DNA of 37,653 nucleotides from Bacteroidales bacterium (GTDB taxonomy: Bacteria; Bacteroidota; Bacteroidia; Bacteroidales; P3), in assembly GCA_017480185.1 (NCBI GenBank), contig JAFVBC010000021.1, forward strand, positions 1 to 37,653, written 5' to 3'. Under the pieces are notes generated by a model, which was not told the origin of the DNA, made no database searches, and saw only the letters and a program-made list of their open reading frames with translations. Positions 19,320 to 27,671 of the stretch are shown piece after piece (position 1 is the stretch's first letter; each line of letters starts with the position of its first letter). The position numbers and the translations under genes were made by a program.

Positions 19320-19646
19320 CTATAAAATGAAAGGTTCAAGTGATCGTTCTGCCAGCTCTTCAATAACTGTTTCTTCTTGGTAATAAGAATAGTCGCCGAG
19401 AGATGTTATGGTCATTGTAAGACGCATATTCATGGCGCGCTGGTTTTGGATATTCACGGCTGTCCACACACCTATTGCCAGCAACATAACCGCTGCTATA
19501 GACGAAATCTTCCATGCCGATAGCTGCCTGCGGTTTGGCCTTGCTACACCAGCTGTCACCTGTTTCATCACACTTTCAACAACGTCTACTTTATATGGCA
19601 ATTCCATCTGCGCAATATGCCGCGATAAATGTTCTATTTTTGTCAT
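19320..19646 (-). CDS. Putative anti-sigma factor (single-pass membrane protein)
   Basis: A 108-aa protein. A cytoplasmic part of about 45 residues precedes one transmembrane helix (SSIAAVMLLAIGVWTAVNI, about 47-65) and an extracytoplasmic tail of about 40 residues. It overlaps the end of the ECF sigma gene by 4 bp (ATGA). Position, topology and size fit an anti-sigma factor, but no zinc-binding HxxxCxxC motif is present, so the call rests on context. The 4-bp overlap implies coupled synthesis with the sigma factor. Confidence 0.65.
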   Translation of the reverse strand: MTKIEHLSRHIAQMELPYKVDVVESVMKQVTAGVARPNRRQLSAWKISSIAAVMLLAIGVWTAVNIQNQRAMNMRLTMTITSLGDYSYYQEETVIEELAERSLEPFIL

Positions 19647-20179
19647 CTCAACATTTTTTCTAAACTTTTTTTGGCTCTAAATATCAACGATTCTACCTTG
19701 CTTAAACTACATTGCAGTGTTTCTGCTATTTGATTGTATGAAAAGCCTTCAAAGTTATACAACACAAGTGCTGTACGCTGTTCTTCTTTCAGCCGACCAA
19801 TAGCCTGACGTAAAAGTATCAATTGTTCTTCATGTATAACCTGTTGCTCGGCATTACGTTCTGTAGCACTTACTTGATTTTGACTATCATTACTATCGGC
19901 CCAAACAAAACGTTTATTCCGAGCAATCCATTTACACGAAGTATTAACCGTTATTCTATATATGAAAGAACTTAATTTAGAGTCGAAACGAAATCGAGGC
20001 AAAGCATCGTACAACTCCACAAACACTTGCTGCGTAACATCTTCTATGTCTGCGCTTCTACCGCACAATTTATAGGCAAGATTTGCAACAATTTGTTGGT
20101 AACGGTCAACAATAAAAGAATATTTATCCACGTCACCAGCCAGTACTTGCTCAACCACTTGTCTGTCGTCAATTTCCAC
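19643..20179 (-). CDS. ECF (sigma-70 family) RNA polymerase sigma factor
   Basis: A 178-aa group-4 sigma factor. Region 2 contains DIEDVTQQVFVELYDAL and the strand-separating segment SFIYRITVNTSCKWI. Region 4 has the helix-turn-helix FSYNQIAETLQCSLSKVESLIFRAKKSL split as usual around the turn. There is no region 1 or 3, as expected of ECF factors. It is followed by the putative anti-sigma gene and a Spy-like periplasmic gene, which together look like an envelope-stress regulon core. Target promoters cannot be assigned. Confidence 0.92.
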   Translation of the reverse strand: MEIDDRQVVEQVLAGDVDKYSFIVDRYQQIVANLAYKLCGRSADIEDVTQQVFVELYDALPRFRFDSKLSSFIYRITVNTSCKWIARNKRFVWADSNDSQNQVSATERNAEQQVIHEEQLILLRQAIGRLKEEQRTALVLYNFEGFSYNQIAETLQCSLSKVESLIFRAKKSLEKMLR

Positions 20180-20235
20180 TCTTCATCAAATTAGTTCTAT
20201 AAGGTGAATAAATATTGCAGATAGGTGAAAATAAA

Positions 20236-20613
20236 TCATTTATACTTAAACTCTTCTATATCGCGTCTATCTCGCTTTGTTGGCCTTCCAACCCCATGGT
20301 CTCTCTTTTCAAAAGCATATCTTCTGGCCATCTCTATGCGTTCGTATTCTTCATCTGGGGTTAGATCTTTCATATAGTTTGGCACAAGCGCTGCTCCAAC
20401 CCTATTGACCGGTATAGCAATCACTTCTATTTGTTTATGCAACTGCTCTATATTCAACGCAAGCACCTCACCTATCTTCACTTCGTGTGATGGCTTTAGG
20501 ACTCGTTTCTCATCACCCTGTACAAGAAATACACGACCATTTGAGCAGGCTTCTGCGGCAATGGCACGTGTCTTATATAACCTCACTGCCCACAGGTATT
20601 TGTCAAGCCTCAT
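20236..20613 (-). CDS. S4-domain RNA-binding protein, Hsp15 (HslR)-like
   Basis: A 125-aa protein starting with an S4 domain (MRLDKYLWAVRLYKTR, then SNGRVFLV) and ending in a basic tail (GRPTKRDRRDIEEFKYK). In E. coli, Hsp15 binds free 50S subunits that carry a stalled nascent chain. Length and layout fit that family. Its start overlaps the tonB stop by 4 bp (ATGA), so it is translated with the TonB cluster although the functions look unrelated. Confidence 0.9.
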   Translation of the reverse strand: MRLDKYLWAVRLYKTRAIAAEACSNGRVFLVQGDEKRVLKPSHEVKIGEVLALNIEQLHKQIEVIAIPVNRVGAALVPNYMKDLTPDEEYERIEMARRYAFEKRDHGVGRPTKRDRRDIEEFKYK

Positions 20614-21353
20614 ATCTTGAACGTATATGTTATCGTACCATTTTGTTCATCGGGAGCATCTGTCGAGGCGTTAAACTTTGATTGCAACGCAGCCTGTTTG
20701 GCTTGCTGAACCAAATAACCATTAGAGGTTGTTGACCCCTTGGGTTCATACTCTGCCCTTACGACCTCTCCTCTTTGATTTACCCATATACGAATAACAA
20801 CTGTCCCTTGAACATTAGAGTTGTATGCCACTTCAGGCATTGATACTGCACGACGTCCAGCAAGCGTCCAATTCCCTCTCCCACTGTTGCCTGCATAGTT
20901 GTTTGTGTTTGTCGTACCATATTCTTTCCCCTGATTTCCAGTTTCATTTGCTGCACCTTGACTTTGGCTCTTTCCATCAGTCTGCTTACTCCTATTACCT
21001 GGGAAAAGGGCAACTTTATTGATCTCGGGCTCTTTATTTTCCTCCTTATTGGTCTTTACTGCATCTGGATGAGTCACACTCCCCGTCTGATTGTTACTGG
21101 GCATAGATAGAGAGCTTTCCGTTTCTTGTGTAACAGTTTGCTCTTGAGAGGATGGAGGGGCATACTGCGACGACGCTTCGTTCTGACTAACTGGCGAACT
21201 TCCCATTCCAAAATCAAAATCGCCAACATTTATTTCAACACCTTCTTCTGGTATTGGTGGGTCGGGAGGATTGTAGCCAAAGGCCTGTAGGAGCACTATT
21301 ACCAATATTACGAATACTGCTGTGCTAATTCCGGCTATTACTTTCGACCTCAT
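20610..21353 (-). CDS. tonB: TonB family energy-transducing protein
   Basis: A 247-aa protein. One N-terminal transmembrane helix (ISTAVFVILVIVLLQAFGY) is followed by NPPDPPIPEEG and a long, low-complexity periplasmic linker rich in Q, S, N and G rather than the Pro-Lys repeats of E. coli TonB. The C-terminal TonB domain (about 165-247) shows GTVVIRIWVNQRGEV and an AALQSKFN segment. Its role is to pass proton-motive energy from ExbB-ExbD to TonB-dependent outer-membrane transporters. It follows exbD by 19 bp. Confidence 0.88.
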   Translation of the reverse strand: MRSKVIAGISTAVFVILVIVLLQAFGYNPPDPPIPEEGVEINVGDFDFGMGSSPVSQNEASSQYAPPSSQEQTVTQETESSLSMPSNNQTGSVTHPDAVKTNKEENKEPEINKVALFPGNRSKQTDGKSQSQGAANETGNQGKEYGTTNTNNYAGNSGRGNWTLAGRRAVSMPEVAYNSNVQGTVVIRIWVNQRGEVVRAEYEPKGSTTSNGYLVQQAKQAALQSKFNASTDAPDEQNGTITYTFKI

Positions 21354-21372
21354 TGGATAGCAATTTTATTTA

Positions 21373-21786
21373 TTACTGTTTTGGAGATGTCGCGAGTATT
21401 ACCTTGTGTTTTGTACCACTCTCACTATTCATTTTATTCACAACATCGATGACATTTACCACATATTGCACTGGAACTGTCTTATCTGCACGCAACACAA
21501 CGCAAGCATCGTCAATACCCCCCTCTATACCATTCATGATATACTGCTGCAGCTCAACCACATCCACCAATTTATCTCCTACATAATAGTTGAAGTTATC
21601 ATCTATATACACCGTTACATTCTGTTTTGCCATAGTTTTACTATCACTCTCTGGCAACAACAGTTTCACGGCATTAGGGCTAATTAGTGTTGACGTTATC
21701 ATGAAAAAGATGAGCAATAAGAACACCAAATCGCTCATTGATGACGACGACGATTCTATTTTTATCTGATTTTGCGATCTAATCAT
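21373..21786 (-). CDS. exbD: ExbD/TolR-family biopolymer transport protein
   Basis: A 137-aa inner-membrane protein with one transmembrane helix near the N-terminus (SDLVFLLLIFFMITSTL). The Asp at the start of this helix is the conserved proton-path residue of ExbD/TolR. The periplasmic domain contains VLRADKTVPVQYVVNVID, typical of the family. It works with ExbB to energise TonB. It lies 30 bp after exbB. The next gene is TonB-like, which favours ExbD over TolR. Confidence 0.93.
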   Translation of the reverse strand: MIRSQNQIKIESSSSSMSDLVFLLLIFFMITSTLISPNAVKLLLPESDSKTMAKQNVTVYIDDNFNYYVGDKLVDVVELQQYIMNGIEGGIDDACVVLRADKTVPVQYVVNVIDVVNKMNSESGTKHKVILATSPKQ

Positions 21787-21816
21787 CGTAAAAACGCATT
21801 ATTTTAGTGTGTGAAA

Positions 21817-22524
21817 TCATGCAGGTTCATGGAGCAAGTCCATAAACTCGTTTGCACGAACTTCGAGTTCAAAAACCACCTTGTTGATACGTGTAACCAA
21901 CAGATTATACAAGAAATAACATATAATGCCGACGATCAAGCCGCCAACTGTGGTAACCATTGCCTCATATATACCTGTCGATAACAACTGAATATCAATA
22001 TTATTACCAGCATGAGCCATGTCTTGGAATGCGGTAATCATACCTGTTACCGTACCCAAAAAGCCAATCATTGGTCCCAACGATGCCACCGTAGCCACCA
22101 ACGAGACTCTTTTCTCCAAATTAGCCACCTCCAGTTTCCCTTCATTTTCTATAGCAGCCTGAATATCTGGCAACGGACGACCAAGACGAGAAAAGCCCTT
22201 GTCTATCATCCTTCCTATAGGCGTTTCGGTTTGTTTCGACAACGATCGCGCAGCCTCGACATTCCCCTCGTGCACCAAACTCCTAATTTTTTCCATGAAG
22301 ACACCGTCATCACGGCCGTTAAGGGCATTGCTCAACGTAACATATCTTTCAACAAAGATGTAGATAGCCAACACCAATAGCAATGCCAGCACAAGCATTA
22401 TCCATCCACCATGAAGAGCCATCTGCCACAATGTGATGCGTTCTGGAGCAATTGCGCTGCTCATTGTATCCACCACCGTTTGTGGTTCGATAGCATCGCT
22501 TTGAATAAAAAGAGGTATATTCAT
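21817..22524 (-). CDS. exbB: ExbB/TolQ-family proton channel protein
   Basis: A 235-aa membrane protein with three hydrophobic helices: GWIMLVLALLLVLAIYIFVE near residue 40, VSLVATVASLGPMIGFLGTV near 142, and TTVGGLIVGIICYFLYNLL near 190. The GPMIGFLGTVTGM stretch is the MotA/TolQ/ExbB signature. A cytoplasmic loop (about 65-135) includes the conserved ERYVTLSNAL start. It forms the proton-conducting complex with ExbD that powers TonB. Confidence 0.93.
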   Translation of the reverse strand: MNIPLFIQSDAIEPQTVVDTMSSAIAPERITLWQMALHGGWIMLVLALLLVLAIYIFVERYVTLSNALNGRDDGVFMEKIRSLVHEGNVEAARSLSKQTETPIGRMIDKGFSRLGRPLPDIQAAIENEGKLEVANLEKRVSLVATVASLGPMIGFLGTVTGMITAFQDMAHAGNNIDIQLLSTGIYEAMVTTVGGLIVGIICYFLYNLLVTRINKVVFELEVRANEFMDLLHEPA

Positions 22525-22550
22525 AACGTATAAAATGATTTTTATTTTAC

Positions 22551-23087
22551 CTAAAAAGAGAAATTAAAAGACAATGTGGGTACAAACCCCACTTGTGTTT
22601 GCGCCATTGATGGGTGCATACTCATACTTATATCATCGTCTATCTGAAAATCAAAAAGGTGTCCAAACACGTATGCATCAATCAAATTCACAGCATATAT
22701 ACCAGCCGTTATTATTATCATCAACTGAAAATTACGATTATACGAGTTGTACAGACTGTAAATGCTACTTGTGGGATATTGTGCATAGTCTTCCAAGTTG
22801 GGGGTATCGTTGTGGTTTACCCTATACAGATATTCCTCCTTAAATGTCTTCATCCCTGTATAGTTATCGTAAATCAAATAACCCATCGTGGCAAATGCAC
22901 CATATATGATTGGAACCTTCCACGCCTGATGGTTGTAAATCTGTCCTGCCCCCGGCAACAGCGACCACTTCAAGGCCGTGTTCGCTCTCTCGTCGGCACT
23001 GGCCTGCCCATCACCGTTTGCAACACTTTGAGCGTTTACCTGCAAACAAACAAGAAAAAGACCTATCAAGAGTATTGTCTTTTTCAT
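22551..23087 (-). CDS. DUF5683-family membrane protein
   Basis: A 178-aa protein with a Sec signal (KKTILLIGLFLVCLQVNAQ) and the DUF5683 signature SLLPGAGQIYNHQAWKVPII. Two hydrophobic segments follow (IIYGAFATMGYLIYDNY and LMIIITAGIYAVNLIDAYV). The family has no known function. A DUF5683 gene next to parB is common in Bacteroidota as I recall. ATG at 23087 was chosen over a GTG at 23096 that would overlap the parB stop. Confidence 0.88.
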   Translation of the reverse strand: MKKTILLIGLFLVCLQVNAQSVANGDGQASADERANTALKWSLLPGAGQIYNHQAWKVPIIYGAFATMGYLIYDNYTGMKTFKEEYLYRVNHNDTPNLEDYAQYPTSSIYSLYNSYNRNFQLMIIITAGIYAVNLIDAYVFGHLFDFQIDDDISMSMHPSMAQTQVGFVPTLSFNFSF

Positions 23088-23095
23088 TGTGTGCA

Positions 23096-23971
23096 CTATT
23101 CTTTTTCCAGCAACGACATTATGCGACTAAAATCATTGTCAGAATTAAACATGATTGTCACACTGCCCTTACCTCGCTGTGTGCGTTTTATCTCAACCAC
23201 CGATTGCAACTTCTGCTTCAACATCTCCTCCTTCTCCTTGAATTGTGGTGGCAGAGAATTGCTCTTTTGCTTGATTTGTTTGGGCTCTTTTTTAAGGTCT
23301 TTAACACGCTGTTCGGTTTGATGCACCGACAACTGACGCTCTATAATCTCATGCAATATAGCCAACTGCTCATCAACATCTTCCACACTGATTAAGGCGC
23401 GAGCATGTGCCATACTGATTTTTTCCGCACTTAACGCCAACTGCACCTCGGCTGGCAACGAAAGCAAACGCAGATAATTGGTTATTGTCGACCTGTTTTT
23501 TCCAACCTTTTCACTCAACTGGTCGTGGGTGAGATTGCACTCTTCTACCAGTGCTTTGTATGCAAGGGCAACCTCAATGGCATTCAGGTTCTCGCGTTGT
23601 ACATTTTCGACCAATGCCATTTCCATCATCTGCATGTCGGTGGCCGTTCTTACGTATGCGGGCAATTCCGTCAAACCAGCCATTTTCGATGCCCTCAAGC
23701 GTCGTTCTCCTGCCACAAGTTGGTATGTCCCATCGGGCATCTTTCTCACCGTTACAGGGGTAATCACCCCCTGGTGTTTTATTGACTGTGCCAAATCCGC
23801 CAGGGCCTGTTCATCAAACTCCTTTCGTGGCTGAAAAGGGTTTGCACCGATCTTGTCTATAGGAATTGATGTGATAGCTGTAACGCCACTGCTCTGTACA
23901 CCATCAATCTCAATGTCGGTCAATATTGCACCCAGTCCGCGACCCAATCCTCCGTTTTTCTTCTGAATCAT
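23096..23971 (-). CDS. parB: Chromosome-partitioning protein ParB
   Basis: A 291-aa DNA-binding CTPase of the ParABS system. The N-terminus reads KKNGGLGRGLGAIL, the ParA-interaction segment. NPFQPRKEF and GERRLRASKMAGL are the ParB boxes that bind CTP. A helix-turn-helix follows (LTHDQLSEKVGKNRSTITNY, about 158-177). The Lys/Glu-rich C-terminus should dimerise. It lies 10 bp after parA. No convincing parS site (TGTTNCACGTGNAACA) was found in the window. Confidence 0.96.
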   Translation of the reverse strand: MIQKKNGGLGRGLGAILTDIEIDGVQSSGVTAITSIPIDKIGANPFQPRKEFDEQALADLAQSIKHQGVITPVTVRKMPDGTYQLVAGERRLRASKMAGLTELPAYVRTATDMQMMEMALVENVQRENLNAIEVALAYKALVEECNLTHDQLSEKVGKNRSTITNYLRLLSLPAEVQLALSAEKISMAHARALISVEDVDEQLAILHEIIERQLSVHQTEQRVKDLKKEPKQIKQKSNSLPPQFKEKEEMLKQKLQSVVEIKRTQRGKGSVTIMFNSDNDFSRIMSLLEKE

Positions 23972-23981
23972 GATGGCTTGT

Positions 23982-24758
23982 TTATCCCAGCTTTTCAGCG
24001 TTTCTATTTAGTATTTCCTGTGCAAGGTTAAGATAGTTCACCGCACCCGACGACGATGCATCGTGCATTATTATCGACTTGCCATACGACGGTGCCTCGG
24101 CCAATTTGGTGTTACGATATATCAACGTATCGAATACCATCTTCTTAAAGTGGCTTCTCACATCTTCCACCACCTGACGAGCCAACCTCAAGCGGTTGTC
24201 GTACATCGTAATCAGCAGGCCTTCAATTGTCAAACTCGGATTTAGCCGTGTTTGCACAATCCTAATGGTGTTGAGCAACTTACCCAAACCTTCAAGGGCA
24301 AAATATTCGCTCTGTATGGGTATAATCACCGAATCCGATGCCGTCAAGGCATTGATTGTGATCAAACCCAACGAAGGCGAGCAGTCTATGATAATGTAAT
24401 CGTAGTTTTCCTTCACAGGCTGCAACACTTTCGACAGAAACTGTTCCCTACCCTTTTCGTTTATCAACTCCACCTCGGCTCCCACAAGGTCAATTCTCGT
24501 AGGCAGTATGTCAAGATTGGGAGTGTCTGTTTCGATGATAACATCCGAAGCCTGACACTCGCCCAATATGCAGTCGTAAACACTTTTCTCCAGTGTGTCG
24601 GGGTCAACACCCAATCCAGAAGTGGCATTGGCCTGGGGGTCGCAATCAACCAGCAACACCCTCTTTTCCAACACGGCCAGCGATGCACTGAGGTTCACTG
24701 CCGTGGTGGTTTTACCAACACCGCCTTTCTGATTGGCTACAGATATTATTTTAGACAT
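23982..24758 (-). CDS. parA: Chromosome-partitioning ATPase ParA (Soj)
   Basis: A 258-aa deviant Walker ATPase. The P-loop KGGVGKTTT is near residues 10-18, Walker A' reads LLVDCDPQANAT, and the switch region YIIIDCSPSLG is near 120. Short length and no N-terminal helix-turn-helix mark the chromosomal Soj type rather than a plasmid ParA. It works with ParB on parS to segregate origins. It lies 13 bp after the DUF3276 gene. Confidence 0.96.
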   Translation of the reverse strand: MSKIISVANQKGGVGKTTTAVNLSASLAVLEKRVLLVDCDPQANATSGLGVDPDTLEKSVYDCILGECQASDVIIETDTPNLDILPTRIDLVGAEVELINEKGREQFLSKVLQPVKENYDYIIIDCSPSLGLITINALTASDSVIIPIQSEYFALEGLGKLLNTIRIVQTRLNPSLTIEGLLITMYDNRLRLARQVVEDVRSHFKKMVFDTLIYRNTKLAEAPSYGKSIIMHDASSSGAVNYLNLAQEILNRNAEKLG

Positions 24759-24771
24759 CTATTAAGCCCTG

Positions 24772-25116
24772 TTAGAACTTAAAATCAACGTCGTTATAAC
24801 CACCTTCGCCGCCATTCTCACCTTCACGATAGGTGTCTTCAACCACCACAGGAGGGGGCACTATGCCTGTTTCTATGAACGAGAAAGCATTTTCCAACCC
24901 TTGACGAAACTTATCAAAATCCTCCTTGTAAAGAAACATCTTGTTCTTATCAAAGTACACCTCACCCGTGTTATTGTCGAACATTTTTCGACTTTCGGTG
25001 ATTGTGATAAACTTATCGCCACCACGGGTCTCTTTCACATCGAAGAAATATCTGCGTTTGCCAGCAGGTATTGCCTGGCTGTAGAGTTCTTCTTTCCGAT
25101 TCTCTTTGTTTTCCAT
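24772..25116 (-). CDS. DUF3276 (PUR-alpha-like) nucleic-acid-binding protein
   Basis: A 114-aa protein containing the PUR-type fold of DUF3276: RRYFFDVKETRGGDKFITIT, then FDKNKMFLYKEDFDKFRQGL. The family is found in Bacteroidota and is expected to bind single-stranded DNA or RNA. ATG at 25116 was chosen; the frame is open further upstream but runs through the promoter boxes. It is the first gene of the parA-parB run. Confidence 0.88.
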   Translation of the reverse strand: MENKENRKEELYSQAIPAGKRRYFFDVKETRGGDKFITITESRKMFDNNTGEVYFDKNKMFLYKEDFDKFRQGLENAFSFIETGIVPPPVVVEDTYREGENGGEGGYNDVDFKF

Positions 25117-25151
25117 ATCTCGCTTATGTTTCTTTATTGTGTTTTCGACTG

Positions 25152-25159
25152 CAAAGTTA
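25152..25159 (-). promoter_or_regulatory. -7 promoter box of the DUF3276-parAB run (proximal)
   Basis: The minus strand reads TAACTTTG, 35 bp before the DUF3276 ATG at 25116. A run of A (minus strand) lies just upstream of the box. Confidence 0.65.
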
Positions 25160-25171
25160 GTTTTTTTTTTG

Positions 25172-25193
25172 ATGTAGCCACCATGTAGCCACA
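25172..25193. repeat. Tandem 11-bp direct repeat between two promoter boxes
   Basis: ATGTAGCCACC at 25172-25182 is followed directly by ATGTAGCCACA at 25183-25193; ten of eleven positions match. It sits between two -7 boxes on the minus strand and could be an operator. Confidence 0.75.
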
Positions 25194-25201
25194 CAAAGTT
25201 A
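25194..25201 (-). promoter_or_regulatory. Second -7-like box (distal)
   Basis: TAACTTTG on the minus strand again, 42 bp upstream of the proximal box. It may be a second promoter or a duplicated remnant. It lies just beyond the 3' end of the cysteine desulfidase-like gene. Confidence 0.5.
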
Positions 25202-25215
25202 TTAACACAATAGGT

Positions 25216-26511
25216 TTAGTAGTTATGCTTGTGTGTCATAATGTCAAGTATCATGTCGTCGGTCTGCAACATACCGTCTTTGCCAATCCTGCCCAAATTG
25301 TGGATAGACAAATCTATATCCTTGTCGCTCAAACCATCGGTTATTTCTACCACATGATTTTCCAAAGCCAATTGTGAGCAGAGGAAAGCAGCATAAAGGG
25401 TTACGCTCATTTTCAGTGCACAACTGGGTTTGGCCCCATCACACAGCATACCCGTCACCGTGTTTATCATGTTTTTCATAGCATCCGACGACTGCTTTGG
25501 GTTTCCACCGTCAAGGTAGACCACTGCTGCCGCCACACCCATGGCAGCATTCACCATGCCACACATGGCGCTCAACCGCCCAATGCCACGTTTTATGTAT
25601 ATCGACATCAAGTTGCTCATCGTAACGGCTCGTAACACCGTGTCGTCGTCCACGCCTTTCATCTTACCGTAGTAGTAGGGTGGCAACGAGCACAGTATGC
25701 CCTGATTTCCCGAACCCGAATTGGAGTATACCGGCTTTGTACAGCCATCCATGCGAGCGTCGCTGGCGGCCACAGTGCGAGCTATCACGGTGCAAACCGC
25801 ATCGCCACCACTGCGCTTCATCAGCATCTGTCCGGTGTGCAGACCACGACCTGTCAAGCCTTCTTCCGATGCTGCATCGTTGTAGGCCACAGCAGGACGC
25901 ATAAAAGCCAACTCATCTATCGGTGCCGATGTGGCATACTCATACACCATGTCGGCTGTCAGTTCGTCGGCGTGCAACCCACTCTCGGGACATTCGTCGT
26001 CCTCATCGGGTTGAAATGGGGTTTGTGGCTCATCGAGCAACACCTTTCCATTGTGGCTAATGAACGTAAAGTGCGTATGGCTGTGAGCAATGACACACAC
26101 TGCCTCTCCGTCCGTGCCAGTGCATGTGCACTCCACGTACAGTTTGTCGGCAGTGTCGAGGGCACTGATGTTTATGTTGCGCTCGTTGACTTGTAGCCAC
26201 CGACGTGCATCTGCAATCTCGTTAGGCTCCAACGTCAGCACCTCAAGGCCGCGTTCACTGCGTCCATGCGTAGCAGCCATTGCCACAGCTATTGGCAAGC
26301 CAATCATACCCGAGCCTGGTATGCCCACTCCCATGGCGTTCTTATACACATTCTTACTGAGCCGCAAACTTATCTTTTGTGGTTCAGCACCCAATGTTTC
26401 ACATGTCTTTGCCACACACAGAGCCACTGCCGCCGGCTCGGTACACCCGGTAGCGGGCAACACTTCGCTTTTCAGCAGCGCGGTGATAAGATCTCGCTGT
26501 TTCTTATCCAT
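25216..26511 (-). CDS. UPF0597 / L-cysteine desulfidase-like protein
   Basis: A 431-aa protein of the YhaM/CyuA (serine dehydratase-like) family. GCTEPAA near residue 23 is the family signature, and later Cys residues (SAMCGMVNA, LCDGAKPSCALK) could complete an iron-sulfur centre as in L-cysteine desulfidase, which splits cysteine to pyruvate, ammonia and sulfide. GIPGSGMIGLP and NSGSGNQGI are other conserved stretches. The ATG at 26511 is used; a TTG one codon earlier is possible. Substrate is inferred from family. It is separate from the parAB run by a 99-bp promoter gap. Confidence 0.85.
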   Translation of the reverse strand: MDKKQRDLITALLKSEVLPATGCTEPAAVALCVAKTCETLGAEPQKISLRLSKNVYKNAMGVGIPGSGMIGLPIAVAMAATHGRSERGLEVLTLEPNEIADARRWLQVNERNINISALDTADKLYVECTCTGTDGEAVCVIAHSHTHFTFISHNGKVLLDEPQTPFQPDEDDECPESGLHADELTADMVYEYATSAPIDELAFMRPAVAYNDAASEEGLTGRGLHTGQMLMKRSGGDAVCTVIARTVAASDARMDGCTKPVYSNSGSGNQGILCSLPPYYYGKMKGVDDDTVLRAVTMSNLMSIYIKRGIGRLSAMCGMVNAAMGVAAAVVYLDGGNPKQSSDAMKNMINTVTGMLCDGAKPSCALKMSVTLYAAFLCSQLALENHVVEITDGLSDKDIDLSIHNLGRIGKDGMLQTDDMILDIMTHKHNY

Positions 26512-26543
26512 CAAATAGTAGTTGGTGGGTATTTATAGATGCA

Positions 26544-26586
26544 AGGGCACACATAACCCTGCTTTTGGCAAAGTTTTGTGTGCCCT
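26544..26586 (-). terminator. Hairpin downstream of the deoxyhypusine-synthase-like gene
   Basis: A perfect 10-bp stem (AGGGCACACA at 26544-26553 with its complement at 26577-26586) lies between the two minus-strand genes. No T-run follows on the minus strand, so termination strength is uncertain. The loop holds AAACTTTG (minus strand), a near match to the -7 box that could serve the desulfidase-like gene. Confidence 0.45.
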
Positions 26587-26633
26587 CTCTTGTTTCATAC
26601 TGAACGGTTTGCCAATGGCTCTACGGCCGCTCG

Positions 26634-27671
26634 CTATTTAACAAACAGTTTTTGCCAGTTTTTGTATTCACGTTCGCGCCACAAGCCTTTGTGGTAGGCA
26701 TAGCTTGCAATGGCAGGTATGACGGTTGTGCCTTCGGCATAGACCATTTGTTGCAATTCTTCGCTCACCTTGCCCCAACTGCCAGCTTCGAGCAGTGTGC
26801 TGCTGCTGCAAGCGCCATCGCGCACATCGGCCACTGTGATCTGTATGGCATACTTATGCATGGGCACTTCATGACCCAGTATTTCGGCACACACCACAGT
26901 GTCTTGTGCAAAGTTTTTCGGGGTGCCACCACCCACCATAAACAGGCCTGTTTGTGGGGCATTCATCTTTATCTCGGTCAGTTCCAGGAAGTCGGCTACG
27001 CTGTCGATGCTCACATAGGGCTTACCTGTTTTTTTTCTCAGCCACTGATGTTTACCAATACCAAAGCCAGCACTGCTGTCGCTAAAGGCGGGACAGAAGA
27101 TGGGCACTCCACATTCGTAACAGGTCTGTATCAGACTGTCTTTCTTAACGCCGTGGCCATTTGCCAACCATTTACCCACTTCGTAGAGAAATTCGCGACT
27201 ACTGTAGGGGCGACACTCCAAGCTGTCGGCCACATCGCAAGTGGCTTGGTCGCAAGCTTGCAGCTCTTCTTCGTCGATAAAGGTGTCGTAGATGCGGTCA
27301 ATATACAGTTCACGCAGCTGCGTGTCGGGAATGACGTTTTCTTTTGTGCCGATATAGTGCTTGTAACCCAGAGCCTCAAAAAGGTCCATGTCTATGATGC
27401 TGGCGCCAGTGCTTACCACGGCATCAACCATTTTGTTGCGCACCATGTCGACATACACCTGCATGCAACCCGCAGCACTGGTCGAGCCGGCAAGGGTCAA
27501 GATGTTGGTGCAGTCTTTTTCGGCAATCATCTGGCACAGGATGTCGGCAGCACGAGCTGTGTCGCGACTGGTAAACGACATCTTTCTCATGGCATCAATC
27601 AGCTCGGTGCTGTCGTACTTCTTGATGTCAATGTGCTCGACGGTTTCTTTCAGGAGGTCTTTTTTTTCCAT
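26634..27671 (-). CDS. Deoxyhypusine synthase-like protein
   Basis: A 345-aa NAD-binding-fold protein of the deoxyhypusine synthase family. The NAD-binding region has LTLAGSTSAAG, VSTGASIIDMD and MVGGGTPKNF. The active-site segment is conserved as GSWGK with Lys301, matching the catalytic Lys of eukaryotic enzymes (SWGK). Bacteria lack eIF5A, so the bacterial members must do something else; some act as homospermidine synthases on spermidine and putrescine. The substrate here is unknown. It is downstream of dnaB with a 146-bp gap and upstream of the desulfidase-like gene. Confidence 0.88.
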   Translation of the reverse strand: MEKKDLLKETVEHIDIKKYDSTELIDAMRKMSFTSRDTARAADILCQMIAEKDCTNILTLAGSTSAAGCMQVYVDMVRNKMVDAVVSTGASIIDMDLFEALGYKHYIGTKENVIPDTQLRELYIDRIYDTFIDEEELQACDQATCDVADSLECRPYSSREFLYEVGKWLANGHGVKKDSLIQTCYECGVPIFCPAFSDSSAGFGIGKHQWLRKKTGKPYVSIDSVADFLELTEIKMNAPQTGLFMVGGGTPKNFAQDTVVCAEILGHEVPMHKYAIQITVADVRDGACSSSTLLEAGSWGKVSEELQQMVYAEGTTVIPAIASYAYHKGLWREREYKNWQKLFVK

